A program made the position numbers and the translations under genes. Shown in pieces: positions 1 through 8,586 of a DNA stretch of 64,000 nt. The stretch spans positions 1,568,501 to 1,632,500 of the forward strand of contig NZ_CP013264.1 of the NCBI RefSeq assembly GCF_001456115.1, read 5' to 3'. The DNA is from Sphingobium baderi. GTDB taxonomy: Bacteria; Pseudomonadota; Alphaproteobacteria; Sphingomonadales; Sphingomonadaceae. Each line of letters opens with the position of its first letter. Positions within the stretch are counted from its first letter, which is position 1. The notes under the pieces are model-generated. The model had not been told where the DNA came from. It saw only the letters and a program-made list of their open reading frames with translations, and searched no databases.

Positions 1-782
1 TCGCTGGCGCCGTAGAGATTTTCTATGCGTTTACGGGTTGTGAAACGGGCGTGCCCGTTTTCCAGCGGTGTGACGACGAAGCTCTTTGAATCGAGGAACG
101 GCGCTATGGTTTTCTGATGGACAGTCGCGACATGATAGATTTCCAGAAAATTGTCATAAGCTGTCTTCCAGTTGCACGCGATCTCCGTCCGCAATGTGCG
201 CTTGACCACCATGCGCTCGAACGGGAAGCTCTCCGCTTGTGCGGCGAGCGGGGCGATGAAGTCGGCCAAAGGCTCCGCCGCTTCGTCGAAATTGATGAAG
301 ATGAAACCGCGCCATAGCTCGCAGCGCACCTGGAGCAGCGGCTTTTCCGCCTTGTTCAAACAGGCGAAGTTATGTGCTTCCGGTACGGACCTGAGTTCGC
401 CGTCGCTGGCATAACCCCAGGCATGATAGGGGCAGATGAAGCGCTTTGCGATGCCCGCCGGTTCAGTCACCAACGCCGCGCCGCGATGGCGACAGGCGTT
501 CTTGAATGCGCGGATGGTCCGGTCCTTGCCTCGGCTGAGAATGACAGAGCGATCCATCTCGGTGAACAGCTTGTAAGCGCCGGGTTCAAGCAATTCGCTT
601 TCATGACCGGCATAGAGCCATGTCTTGTTGAAAACATACTGCATTTCCAGAGCAAAGAAGGCCGGATCGCAGTAGCGGGCGGTTGGCAAATCGGGCAGCG
701 CGGGGAAATCCGCCGGATAAGTGATGCGCTTTGCTTCCCGTTCGACGCGCTCAATGAGCGTTGCGGCCGCTTGGCTGTCCAT
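1..782 (-). CDS. Rieske [2Fe-2S] oxygenase alpha subunit, 3' end cut by window edge
   Basis: The first 260 residues of an aromatic-ring-hydroxylating oxygenase large subunit can be read; the frame stays open to base 1. The Rieske ligands are C97, H99, C117 and H120 (CRHRG ... CPYHAW). The start of the catalytic domain carries NFLEIYHVATVH, whose H217 and H222 should bind the mononuclear iron. The ATG at 782 is preceded by AGGAG about nine bases upstream. The enzyme should use dioxygen and electrons from a ferredoxin to hydroxylate or demethylate an unknown substrate in the cytoplasm. The next gene upstream is a TonB receptor on the same strand, so uptake and attack may be linked. It is the first of three Rieske oxygenases here. 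Family is certain; substrate is unknown. Confidence 0.93.
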   Translation of the reverse strand, partial: MDSQAAATLIERVEREAKRITYPADFPALPDLPTARYCDPAFFALEMQYVFNKTWLYAGHESELLEPGAYKLFTEMDRSVILSRGKDRTIRAFKNACRHRGAALVTEPAGIAKRFICPYHAWGYASDGELRSVPEAHNFACLNKAEKPLLQVRCELWRGFIFINFDEAAEPLADFIAPLAAQAESFPFERMVVKRTLRTEIACNWKTAYDNFLEIYHVATVHQKTIAPFLDSKSFVVTPLENGHARFTTRKRIENLYGAS

Positions 783-950
783 GTCACTCCACTCCTGAAT
801 TCAACGGCACTATCCCTGCGTGCTTTCCGGCATCTTACCAGTGGGGGCGATAGGGTAACAGCGCCGAAGATTGACGCACCGTCCGTCTTGCGCGGCGCTG
901 GGCGAGTTATTGCGATTGCTCGTCTTGAATAGTCATACGTGGCTTGAGTT

Positions 951-987
951 GCGAGGGAAGGGCGCGGCAACGGCGTCCTTCCCTCGC
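951..987 (-). terminator. Hairpin after the TonB receptor gene
   Basis: Perfect 11-bp inverted repeat (arms 951-961 and 977-987, GCGAGGGAAGG and its complement) with a 15-base loop, starting 19 bases after the TonB receptor stop codon. There is no T-run after it on the minus strand, so it may end transcription only weakly or protect the 3' end of the message. Confidence 0.45.
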
Positions 988-1005
988 CATCGCTGACGAA
1001 AGACT

Positions 1006-3690
1006 TCAGCGTTCCGCCGAGCGACCGAACCGTGCCCGAAGCTGCACACCGTACACGCGCGGATCGCCATAGACATAAGGTGTCGTACCGAGCTGGGAGC
1101 TGACGAGGTTGCCCGCGCCGGTCCTGTATGTCTCGTTGAACAAGTTCTTCACGAAAATGCTGAGGTCGACTGCATTGTCCATGATATTGTTCCAGTCGAG
1201 ACGCAGATTGACGATGGCGTAGGGAGATTGCTCCTCTGGCGTGAGCGAGAAAAGAGCATCGTCCGAGACGCTCGTACGAGACTGATACGACACATTGCCA
1301 GCCAATATGAAGTCACCCGTGTCACCTGCATCATATTGATATCGCGCCGCGACGTCCAACTTGTGCTTTGGCGCACCCGTTATGGGGGTACGAGATCGTT
1401 CTATGATCGCTCCGTCTGACGGACGGACGATCACGCCCGGAAAACTCCTGAACTTGGCATCGAGATAGGCGTAATTGACATTGACCGTGAAGGCGGGGGT
1501 GAAACGGATGACTTGTTCGAGTTCAAGGCCGCGCGATCGCAATTTTGCGGCATTCTCGATCTGGTTCGATGCGGTCTGGCCGTTGAAGAAGGAAGTGGCG
1601 CGATGCAGGCCGGAGAAATCCGCCTGGAACAGCGCCAGATTGGTCCGCATGCGGATGCCGCCCAGATTATAATCTGCCTTGATGCCCAATTCATAGTCAG
1701 TGACTGTTTCAGGCTTGAACGTCGGCAAAGCCGCTGCCACCCCGTTCTGGGCCGGCAGGATCGACTGGATGTTGATGCCTCCCTGCTTGAAGCCCTTGCG
1801 CGTGGTGCCATAAACCATGACATCCGGCGAGAATTTATAGTCGAGCGAAAAAGTATAGCTGTCCGCCGTTTGCTTGAGGGAAGCGGGGATCGGATCGTCC
1901 GTCGTGATAGCCGGGTTGTCCGGTGCGACGATCACGCCCGTGGGGGGGAGAAGCGCGTTCACCGCCAGAAGCGATTGTTTGACAACGCTGTACCGATAGC
2001 CGCCGGTCAAACGCAGGCCTTCGAAGCCGAAGGCGGCGAAATCGATGGTCGCCTGCCCGAAATAACCGGTTTGCGAAGATTTATAGTCGCGATTGTAGCC
2101 AGTCGATATGCCCGGAAGTCCCGCCGGAACCGTGAAGGCGCCGTTCAGCGTCTGGAAGATGGCCGGATAGTTGAGATAGGCGTTCACGTTGGAATGTTCC
2201 GTGAAGTAGCCGATCATCCAGTCATGGCTGCCGCCGATCTGGCCGGACACCTGTGCTTCTTCCGACCATACGTCGAACCAGTCATTCTTGCCGGCGCCAT
2301 AATCCCTGACATTGACCTGTCCGGTGCAAAGCGTGGGCGTGCAGTTCGGGTTGCTGACATCGAGGTCGTTATAGACCACGCCTGAGCCGACGCCGCCCTG
2401 AATCTCCCGGACAACTTCGGAGTGAAGATTGCGTGTCGTGGAAAAGATGTTCTTGAAGCTGGTGTCGCCCAGGAATCCAAGCTCGCCGAAATTCAGCTCG
2501 GTAGTGTTGATCAGCTGTTGGACCTGTGAACGAAGAAAGTTCGGCCTTGTGGTCGCAAGCCGCCGGACGCTTCCGCCCGCCGCGATGCGCGCTGCTTCTC
2601 CGTCAAGGCTGGCGCGGACGCCGTTGATGAGGGCAATTCGCTCGTTAATGCAGTTCGCAACCGACTTGCCGCTGGCTGCATAGAGCGCCGTGATGCCGGG
2701 ATTGGTGCAAAGGCCAGCCACCGATATATAACCATAACCGCTGGCGGTCGCCTCGGTTACTCCAGGCGTAACGCCCAGGATGCCGGCTCCCACCCGCGTG
2801 TCGAGCAGCGATCCGGTTATGACCGATCCGCCGGGCAGGCGCGGATCCACAACGCGGCGTGCCACGCCATTGGGTTCGTAGGTGCCAAGAACGCTCGCCG
2901 TTCCATTCTCCTTGATGTTCACATCCGAGAAGATGGTGGTGCTCGTCAGCCAGTCGGTCGGTCGCGCCAGCACGCTGATCCGGTAGGACGAACGGTCGCG
3001 GTCATCCAGATCCTGTCCGGTTGTAAGACTTTTCGAGAAGCCGTCATGATAGCTGTAGTTGCCGGCCACGCGGATCGCGAGCCGGTCCTCAAAGATCGGC
3101 ACGTTCACCGCGCCGGTAAACTCCCGGGAACTGTAGTTGCCCAAGGCTGCCTCGAAGAACCCGTCAAACTCGCCCGAAGGCGCCTTGGGGGTCAGCAACA
3201 CCGCGCCGCCAGTCGTTGAGCGGCCGAACAGAGTACCCTGCGGGCCCTTCAGAACCTGGACTGACTCCAGATCGTAGAAAGTGATGTTGGACCCCCCGGA
3301 GGCGGAGTTGGTTTGCTGCGGCACATCGGCGAAATAAGTGACCACCGATGGCGAGCTCCCGAAGGTCGCGCCCTGGCCACGGATGAAGTAAAGCACGTCG
3401 TTACGTTGCGAACTGCCGGTGGCGGCGACAATGCCGGGCGTCGAATTGCCGAGATCATATGGCGTGGTAATCGCCTTTTCACGCAGGACATCGGCCGTAA
3501 TCGCAGTGATCGCTACAGGAACGGACTGAAGGCTTTCAGCCCGCCGGCGCGCGGTGACGACGATATCCGATATTTCGTTATCGCTTACAGATTGAGTGGA
3601 GGTATTGCTTTGTGCATAAGCACCCGGAGACGCTGCGAATATTGCACTGATACCGGCAAGCAGAGCCTTTTTGGGAATTTCCCTCATCAT
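1006..3690 (-). CDS. TonB-dependent outer-membrane receptor
   Basis: An 894-residue receptor of the type abundant in sphingomonads. It has a signal peptide (MMREIPKKALLAGISAIF, cleavage near AYA-Q), then ISDIVVTARRR and a plug domain with the motif LKGPQGTLFGRSTTGGAV, then a 22-strand-type barrel to the C-terminus. The start is placed at ATG 3690 (or ATG 3687) because GGGGAGG lies directly before it; a longer frame to 3786 has no such site and would bury the signal peptide. It should import a substrate across the outer membrane using TonB energy, probably the compound handled by the neighbouring oxygenases. It lacks the usual C-terminal phenylalanine, ending RSAER after RARFG. Substrate unknown. 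Confidence 0.93.
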   Translation of the reverse strand: MMREIPKKALLAGISAIFAASPGAYAQSNTSTQSVSDNEISDIVVTARRRAESLQSVPVAITAITADVLREKAITTPYDLGNSTPGIVAATGSSQRNDVLYFIRGQGATFGSSPSVVTYFADVPQQTNSASGGSNITFYDLESVQVLKGPQGTLFGRSTTGGAVLLTPKAPSGEFDGFFEAALGNYSSREFTGAVNVPIFEDRLAIRVAGNYSYHDGFSKSLTTGQDLDDRDRSSYRISVLARPTDWLTSTTIFSDVNIKENGTASVLGTYEPNGVARRVVDPRLPGGSVITGSLLDTRVGAGILGVTPGVTEATASGYGYISVAGLCTNPGITALYAASGKSVANCINERIALINGVRASLDGEAARIAAGGSVRRLATTRPNFLRSQVQQLINTTELNFGELGFLGDTSFKNIFSTTRNLHSEVVREIQGGVGSGVVYNDLDVSNPNCTPTLCTGQVNVRDYGAGKNDWFDVWSEEAQVSGQIGGSHDWMIGYFTEHSNVNAYLNYPAIFQTLNGAFTVPAGLPGISTGYNRDYKSSQTGYFGQATIDFAAFGFEGLRLTGGYRYSVVKQSLLAVNALLPPTGVIVAPDNPAITTDDPIPASLKQTADSYTFSLDYKFSPDVMVYGTTRKGFKQGGINIQSILPAQNGVAAALPTFKPETVTDYELGIKADYNLGGIRMRTNLALFQADFSGLHRATSFFNGQTASNQIENAAKLRSRGLELEQVIRFTPAFTVNVNYAYLDAKFRSFPGVIVRPSDGAIIERSRTPITGAPKHKLDVAARYQYDAGDTGDFILAGNVSYQSRTSVSDDALFSLTPEEQSPYAIVNLRLDWNNIMDNAVDLSIFVKNLFNETYRTGAGNLVSSQLGTTPYVYGDPRVYGVQLRARFGRSAER

Positions 3691-4033
3691 CGTCCTCCCC
3701 ATGATCGAATCATTTCTCGTGACTTGTCGCCGCGCCTGCAATGTGAGTGGAAGGGCAGCCGGTCTGATCTTCTTGATTGTTATCAATCCTGCACAACCGC
3801 GCGGCGTAATGCAACGTAAAAATCATGCACGAAAATTCAAAGTTTGATTGAGAAGTCAAGGTGGAGCGGAAATCAAGGCTTTGATCTTCCCTTTTCTAGG
3901 ATTATGGCGGCAGGCATTGCACGGCGCAGAGGAGGGCGTGTCGCTCCTAATGCGTAAAGATATATATGGGCTAAAAGGCTCGATGCGATCTGGCTTCATC
4001 ACTGCGGCAACGCCTTGCATCGAATGGGTTGGG

Positions 4034-4046
4034 CATATCATATATG
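4034..4046. promoter_or_regulatory. AT-rich palindrome CATAT-CAT-ATATG
   Basis: A 13-bp inverted repeat with 5-bp perfect arms and a 3-bp centre, 344 bases upstream of the TonB receptor start. It resembles in size and composition the palindrome at 15996-16008. GntR/FCD proteins bind short palindromes of this kind and one is encoded at 18730-19482, but a link is only a guess. Confidence 0.25.
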
Positions 4047-4320
4047 GCGTGTCGAATAATGCACGACGTGGCGGATTGTCATTCGGGGCCGCAGATGGCC
4101 GCCCAACAGGGCGATGTCGACGCTGCCGTGAAGGTCGCTCGTCAACCTGTAGACTGCGTTGCTATCAAGCAGTCCGGCTGGAACCGGAAGGGGAGCAAAT
4201 TAGCTATCCAGAAATACATTGAATAAGGCGTGTGACGGTGAAGCTTTAGTTCGCAGTCCGGGATCGCTCTGGCTTTGGCCGGGCGGTCATTATTTCTGTA
4301 TCCCGCACCAATTTCCCGGG

Positions 4321-4342
4321 GCATCATCTATATAGATCATGC
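4321..4342. promoter_or_regulatory. 22-bp palindrome in the intergenic stretch
   Basis: Arms GCATCATCTAT and ATAGATCATGC form an inverted repeat with one mismatched pair; the central 12 bases ATCTATATAGAT are fully self-complementary. Such length and symmetry fit an operator for a dimeric regulator. It lies about 630 bases upstream of the TonB receptor start and directly after the stop of a short minus-strand frame, so its target gene is unclear. Confidence 0.4.
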
Positions 4343-4483
4343 TCAACGCTCAGCGGGGTGGCGGTCGAACAGTTCCTGCTGATCCATGGCGCTGTGCCGG
4401 TAGCGTCCATGTGCGAAAGGCGGCATGACCGACGCATGATATTTGCGTGGCAAGCGCGTATCGATGAGGAAGGCGATCAGTTC
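4343..4483 (-). other. Short coding-like frame, possible gene remnant
   Basis: Directly after the SDR stop the minus strand reads about 46 sense codons, from GAACTGATCGCC to TGA at 4343-4345. It includes MPPFAHGRYRHSAMDQQELF, which looks protein-like. There is no clear start codon or ribosome site. It could be the tail of a decayed gene or a short ORF starting at the internal ATG (27 codons). I do not recognise it; weak support. Confidence 0.2.
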
Positions 4484-5307
4484 TTACCATCTCCATCCTG
4501 TGCTGCCATATGGGCAAACAGATCGCGGAACTCCGCCAGTGAAGGGGCGTGATTGGAATAGCCTCCATCGACATGCAAATTCTGACCGGTCGTATAGCGG
4601 GACTCATCCGACGCCAGAAATATGGCAGCCTTCGCGCAGTCTTCCGGCGCGCCGATGAATGGCGTCAGCTTGTGACGCAGCATGAGCTGGCGGATCGGTT
4701 CGGGCATATTGTCCTCCAATGCGCCTGAGAGCACCAAACCTACCATCAACACATTGGCGCGAATGCCGAATTTTCCATATTGCGCCGCAATATTGTAGGT
4801 GAGGTTGTGCACACCGGCTTTGGATGCGCCATAAGCGGTCTGGCCGATATCGCCTTGCAGCGCTTTGGTGGAACCAGTCGTGATGACGTTGCCACCACCC
4901 TGTCTCAGCATATGGGGGATCACATGCTTGGCGCAAAGCATGGGGCCGCGAAGATTCACGGCCATGGTGCGGTCCCATAGATCGACGTCCATGTTTACCA
5001 CATCACGATCCTGCATCATGATGTCGCCAGTCATCGCAGCATTGTTGTGCAAGACGTCGATTCGACTATAGGTCTGGATCGCATAATCGACCAGGCCCTT
5101 TACGGCGGTTTCATCCGAAATATCGGCTGCAAAGGGATGTGCATTGCCACCCGCGGCAACGATATCGGCCGCAACCTTCTCCGATGATTTGCTCTGGCTT
5201 GCGACAATGACTTTGGCGCCTTCCCGGGCATATGCCTCGGCACAGGCTTTACCGATTCCTGATCCCGCGCCGTTGATGAGGATGACTTTACCGTCGAGCC
5301 TTTTCAC
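4477..5307 (-). CDS. Short-chain dehydrogenase/reductase (SDR), last gene of the adh-Rieske operon
   Basis: A 276-residue classical SDR that should oxidise an alcohol or reduce a ketone with NAD(P). The Rossmann motif GAGSGIG is at residues 13-19, the NNAA motif at about 88-91, and the catalytic set is S146, Y159 and K163 (YGASK). It is a clear relative of the SDRs at 14272-15102 and 15114-15926 (shared layout NNAA.T...M and VDGG near the end, extended C-terminal tail). It lies 72 bases behind the PF10118-like gene on the same strand and should be the last enzyme of the six-gene operon that starts with the zinc alcohol dehydrogenase. Substrate unknown. Confidence 0.9.
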   Translation of the reverse strand: MKRLDGKVILINGAGSGIGKACAEAYAREGAKVIVASQSKSSEKVAADIVAAGGNAHPFAADISDETAVKGLVDYAIQTYSRIDVLHNNAAMTGDIMMQDRDVVNMDVDLWDRTMAVNLRGPMLCAKHVIPHMLRQGGGNVITTGSTKALQGDIGQTAYGASKAGVHNLTYNIAAQYGKFGIRANVLMVGLVLSGALEDNMPEPIRQLMLRHKLTPFIGAPEDCAKAAIFLASDESRYTTGQNLHVDGGYSNHAPSLAEFRDLFAHMAAQDGDGKN

Positions 5308-5379
5308 GTTTCTGTGTATCCCTCTGAAAATTGGACGCCCGTTTGCAAAAGATGCAGGTCAGGATGGCAGGGACGAAAT

Positions 5380-6255
5380 TCAGGCTGCGACGACTTCCCT
5401 ATCGGCGTCATATTTCTTTTCGAACTGCTCCAGATAGGCACGATAGCCTTGAGGTTCCCGTCGCTTGGCGGGGTCGTAGAAGGGTGAGCAAATCTGGAAG
5501 AAGAAACTCACGAAGTGGCGGCCCATCACTTTCCGGGCATATTTGTCGCGCACGAGTGATTCTTTCAATTCGGCTGGCGTCATCTTCGCGCGATCATGCT
5601 CCAGCAGTTTCTTTGAAACCATCATCTGAAATCGACCGAGATGGACCAACGCATAGAAGTAACCATATATTCGATAGAAATAGGCGAAGATCGGATTTAG
5701 GCCGCTGAGTTCATGATAGACATCCGAGCATACGGTACGATGCTCGAACTCTTCGGCCAAATGCCATCGCCACATGTCCGTGGGCTCCGCATCGGCGCCC
5801 TCCAGCAGTTCATTATAATCCTCGAAATAGAGCTGGCAGGCCGTCGCGCTCAGCGACTCGAAGCCTTCGCAATAGGCGAGATTGAAGCGCAGTGATTTCG
5901 TTTCAAGAAATCGCTTATATGTCGCCTCATAGTCTCTCTCAATCGGCTTCAGCCAGGCATAGCCCAGTTCGTGCATACGCCTGTTGAAGGCGATGTGTTG
6001 CTTGCAATGCTGCATCTCCTGCTTGATGAAGATATCCAGCTCTTCTACCAGGCGCGTCTTGGAGGGCTCGATAAGGGGCTTCGCCTTTATCATCACCTTC
6101 AAGAGATAGGGTTCGATATAGGCGGGAATCAGCGAGGCCGCGTTGGCACGCTGTGCAAACTCCCCATTGGGAGCCCAACGCGCGCGAATGTTCGAGAAGT
6201 CGAACTTGGGGAACCTGACTTTCATCTTATTGCCTTTATGCACCTTGGGAGCCAT
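5380..6255 (-). CDS. Ferritin-like metal-dependent hydrolase family protein (PF10118-like)
   Basis: A 291-residue protein that resembles the predicted metal-dependent hydrolase family PF10118. It is mainly helical and carries a spaced set of metal-ligand candidates: E80, H83 and H87 (QEMQHCKQH), E130 (YCEGFES), and E168/E169 with H172 (HLAEEFEH). That pattern is typical of a di-iron four-helix bundle. The true reaction is not established for this family. A second ATG (6225, MKVRFPKF) is preceded by AAAGG and may be the real start. It sits 32 bases behind the Rieske gene in the same operon, so it may act on the Rieske product or help supply iron; both are inference. Confidence 0.8.
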   Translation of the reverse strand: MAPKVHKGNKMKVRFPKFDFSNIRARWAPNGEFAQRANAASLIPAYIEPYLLKVMIKAKPLIEPSKTRLVEELDIFIKQEMQHCKQHIAFNRRMHELGYAWLKPIERDYEATYKRFLETKSLRFNLAYCEGFESLSATACQLYFEDYNELLEGADAEPTDMWRWHLAEEFEHRTVCSDVYHELSGLNPIFAYFYRIYGYFYALVHLGRFQMMVSKKLLEHDRAKMTPAELKESLVRDKYARKVMGRHFVSFFFQICSPFYDPAKRREPQGYRAYLEQFEKKYDADREVVAA

Positions 6256-6287
6256 CGCAAGACGCCGAATATACCCTCGAGCCTGCT

Positions 6288-7553
6288 TTATTCCGCCGCT
6301 TCCGCGCTATGTTGCCCGGGAAGCATCCCGCCGCCCGCCAGATAGGCTTCGTAGTCACGCGTGAACATGCGGAGCAATGGTTCGTTCTCGCCGAAATTCT
6401 GTACCTTTTTGCCGCCGGTTTCCAGCCCGATCTGCTGGAGGCGTGACATCGCCATATCCTCGACAACGACATCGCGCGTCGCCGCCAGCGTGTGGGCCAT
6501 CGCGAATTCCTCGCGCAGGTTCTTCGGCGCATGACGGCTATAGATTCGTACTTCCATCCGCATGCGGTTGTGGCTCAGCGGCCAGAACTGATAGAATAGA
6601 TATCCGTTTGCCAACGGCTGAAGCGAAATATTTGGAAAGATCGTGATGGTCTCGGTTCCGAAGTTCGGGATATTGAGCCGATTGATCCCCGGATGCTCGT
6701 AGAAACCCGCCCGGCCCTCGGCGATGGCCTGTTGATCGGGGGCGGATGTCGGCAGCATCTGGGAATAGACCCAGCTCAGGACCGGCGCGTCCGGGTTATA
6801 GTCGAAATTGCGCTGCACCGTTCCCGCGCTGTGCGGCCCGAACTGTTTGATGTCGAGATAGTTGAGATGTGGGTTCTCTTGAGGAACCACAGCCGGACGC
6901 AGCGTCTTTTGATGCAATATGGCGACATGGTAACCCTCGTTGAAGGCATTGACGAGGTTCTTCCAATTGCAGTCGATCTCATCGGTCACTTGCACGTAGA
7001 AGGGGAACTGGTCGAACGGCGCTCCATCCAGCATCACGTCCAGGCCTGCGAGGAATTCGCGGAGCGAAACTTCCGGCGTGTCGGCGAAATTCAGGAAGAT
7101 AAACCCGTTCCATGTGTCGAGATGGATCGGCGCAAGTCCGTTCTTGGCCTTGTCCACATGTGGGAAGTCCTGTGCAGATGGCACCGCGTTTAGGGAGCCG
7201 TCGATGCGATACAGCCATGCGTGATAGGGACAGCGGAACGTCAGCGCATTGCCCCGCTCCTCGCAGACAAGCGCCACTCCCCGATGCGAGCAACTGTTGT
7301 GGAAGGCGCGGACCTGCCCGTCCTTTCCGTGTGCGATGATGACATTCGCGCTGAGGGTCGGTATTTTACGCACCACGAAATCGCCGGGATTTCCAACCTC
7401 CTCGACCCGTCCGACCATGAGCCATGCGCGTCGAAAGATCATCGCCTGCTCGCGCTGGAAATATTCCGGCGAGGTATAATATTCCACCGGCACTGTGCCA
7501 TCGACGAGGCCCATGTCGTGGGCCTTGGTCATATATTGGCTGATGTCGACCAT
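6288..7553 (-). CDS. Rieske [2Fe-2S] oxygenase alpha subunit
   Basis: A complete 421-residue Rieske oxygenase. Rieske ligands are C88, H90, C108 and H111 (CSHRG ... CPYHAW). The mononuclear iron histidines are H209 and H214 in NEGYHVAILH. Length and motifs fit the monomeric-type alpha subunits that act on aromatic acids, phenols, quaternary amines or similar compounds. It lies in the middle of the six-gene operon after two small paralogous genes and before the PF10118-like gene. No beta subunit, ferredoxin or reductase gene is nearby, so it must borrow electrons from partners encoded elsewhere. It differs clearly from the Rieske proteins at 1-782 and 11250-12527. Confidence 0.95.
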   Translation of the reverse strand: MVDISQYMTKAHDMGLVDGTVPVEYYTSPEYFQREQAMIFRRAWLMVGRVEEVGNPGDFVVRKIPTLSANVIIAHGKDGQVRAFHNSCSHRGVALVCEERGNALTFRCPYHAWLYRIDGSLNAVPSAQDFPHVDKAKNGLAPIHLDTWNGFIFLNFADTPEVSLREFLAGLDVMLDGAPFDQFPFYVQVTDEIDCNWKNLVNAFNEGYHVAILHQKTLRPAVVPQENPHLNYLDIKQFGPHSAGTVQRNFDYNPDAPVLSWVYSQMLPTSAPDQQAIAEGRAGFYEHPGINRLNIPNFGTETITIFPNISLQPLANGYLFYQFWPLSHNRMRMEVRIYSRHAPKNLREEFAMAHTLAATRDVVVEDMAMSRLQQIGLETGGKKVQNFGENEPLLRMFTRDYEAYLAGGGMLPGQHSAEAAE

Positions 7554-7586
7554 ATGTTATCCTCTTCCGCCAAGCGGTTTGCCGCT

Positions 7587-7934
7587 TCAATGTGGCCGGT
7601 AGCCTACCCATTCCATTTTGACGCTGTGCGGGAATGGAGCATAGGGCACATGCGGCTGTTCGAAGATTTCCACCGCCTGCGCGGCCTCAGTCAGGCCCAA
7701 TATCACGCGCAGCAGCAATGCCTCCTGCTCCGGCAGCGCAATCGGATCGAACCCATCGAGATAGGAAAATATCTCCTCCAGACGAGGAGCGAGCGCGGCG
7801 TGGAACGCTTTCAAATCGGAATAGGCCAGTTCCTGCCGTTTCCTGTACCGTTCATCCTGCGTGTGCAGATTGCCCCAGGTAGCCACGAAAGGCTGTAGGA
7901 AGGCAAATTGCTCTGGAAGCTGCAATGTCGTCAT
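7587..7934 (-). CDS. Small protein of unknown family, tandem paralogue A
   Basis: 115 residues, no signal peptide or membrane segment, mostly helical by eye. It is a clear paralogue of the next upstream gene (8008-8352). Shared blocks include TWG.L, ERY..RQ, DLKAF, APRL.EIF, LD.F, LP..EALL, LGLTEAA, and the near-identical end VPYAPFPH...EW..Y. I do not recognise a named family. It lies 33 bases before the Rieske gene in the same operon, so a role tied to the oxygenase (subunit, electron-transfer helper or substrate carrier) is possible but unproven. Confidence 0.8.
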   Translation of the reverse strand: MTTLQLPEQFAFLQPFVATWGNLHTQDERYRKRQELAYSDLKAFHAALAPRLEEIFSYLDGFDPIALPEQEALLLRVILGLTEAAQAVEIFEQPHVPYAPFPHSVKMEWVGYRPH

Positions 7935-8007
7935 GATGATGCTCGATCAGGTCTGGAATAAGATGGCTGGCGGCGAACTTTGAGGGATGCCCCCGGACGC
8001 TGCAAAC

Positions 8008-8352
8008 CTATTTATACTCGTTCCATTCGATGGCCATGTGATGCGGGAAGGGGGCATAGGGCACGCCCGGTTGATCGAACACCTCGATCGCCATCGCTGC
8101 CTCGGTCAGGCCCAAGGCGGTACGGTAGAGGAGAGCCTCTGAAGCTGGCAGGCGGTCCATCGGGAACTTGTCCAGATGGTCGAAAATCTCTTTCAGGCGC
8201 GGCGCAGTGGCGTCGTAGAAAGCCTTCAGATCCTTCATGCTGCTCTGCTGGCGGAAGAGGTAGCGTTCCGCCTGATCCTCAAGCTTGCCCCACGTTCCGG
8301 CATAGGGCGCAAGCGCTTCGAACCCTGCTGGAAGGGAAACTGCCTCAATCAT
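8008..8352 (-). CDS. Small protein of unknown family, tandem paralogue B
   Basis: 114 residues, paralogue of 7587-7934. The most conserved part is the C-terminal half: APRLKEIFDHLDKF, LPASEALL, LGLTEAA and VPYAPFPH followed by EW. The pair lies between the zinc alcohol dehydrogenase and the Rieske oxygenase, all on the minus strand with gaps of 234, 73 and 33 bases. No metal-binding cysteine pattern is present, so it is not a ferredoxin. Function unknown; a heterodimer with its paralogue is conceivable. Confidence 0.8.
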   Translation of the reverse strand: MIEAVSLPAGFEALAPYAGTWGKLEDQAERYLFRQQSSMKDLKAFYDATAPRLKEIFDHLDKFPMDRLPASEALLYRTALGLTEAAMAIEVFDQPGVPYAPFPHHMAIEWNEYK

Positions 8353-8586
8353 AAATCATCTCTCCCCAATTTCGCGCCATTCTCTATGGCTGGCGCTGAA
8401 ATCGTTCTTTCCGAGCAGCCCCGGTCGCTGGTCTGGGTGCCGGCGCCATGTGATACTGAGACTATGCACAATCCGGTCTGTATTGGCGAGGCTTCGATAT
8501 TGACGCCGCGTCCACTGCATCCAAAGAGAGGTGCGCGAGCGATCGGCATATCGGGTTGCGGCGCATCGACAGCCCGGAACATCAGG

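Larger units (their letters stand above)
3691..4476. other. Long gene-poor stretch with palindromes upstream of the TonB gene
   Basis: About 790 bases without a recognisable gene. The part near 3690 must hold the promoter of the TonB receptor. Inside are an 11-mer ATCATGCACGA (3822-3832) that recurs upstream of the luciferase-like gene, a short AT-rich palindrome at 4034-4046, a 22-bp palindrome at 4321-4342, and a short minus-strand frame at 4343-4483. A 124-codon plus-strand frame at 3848-4222 shows no recognisable protein. Confidence 0.5.

Noticed and set aside
372..932. 186-codon open frame on the plus strand over the first Rieske gene
   Set aside because: It lies antisense to the clear Rieske coding frame on the minus strand and has no protein-like motif.
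3848..4222. 124-codon plus-strand frame upstream of the TonB receptor
   Set aside because: No ribosome site, no recognisable fold, unusual composition; kept only as a note in the gene-free stretch.
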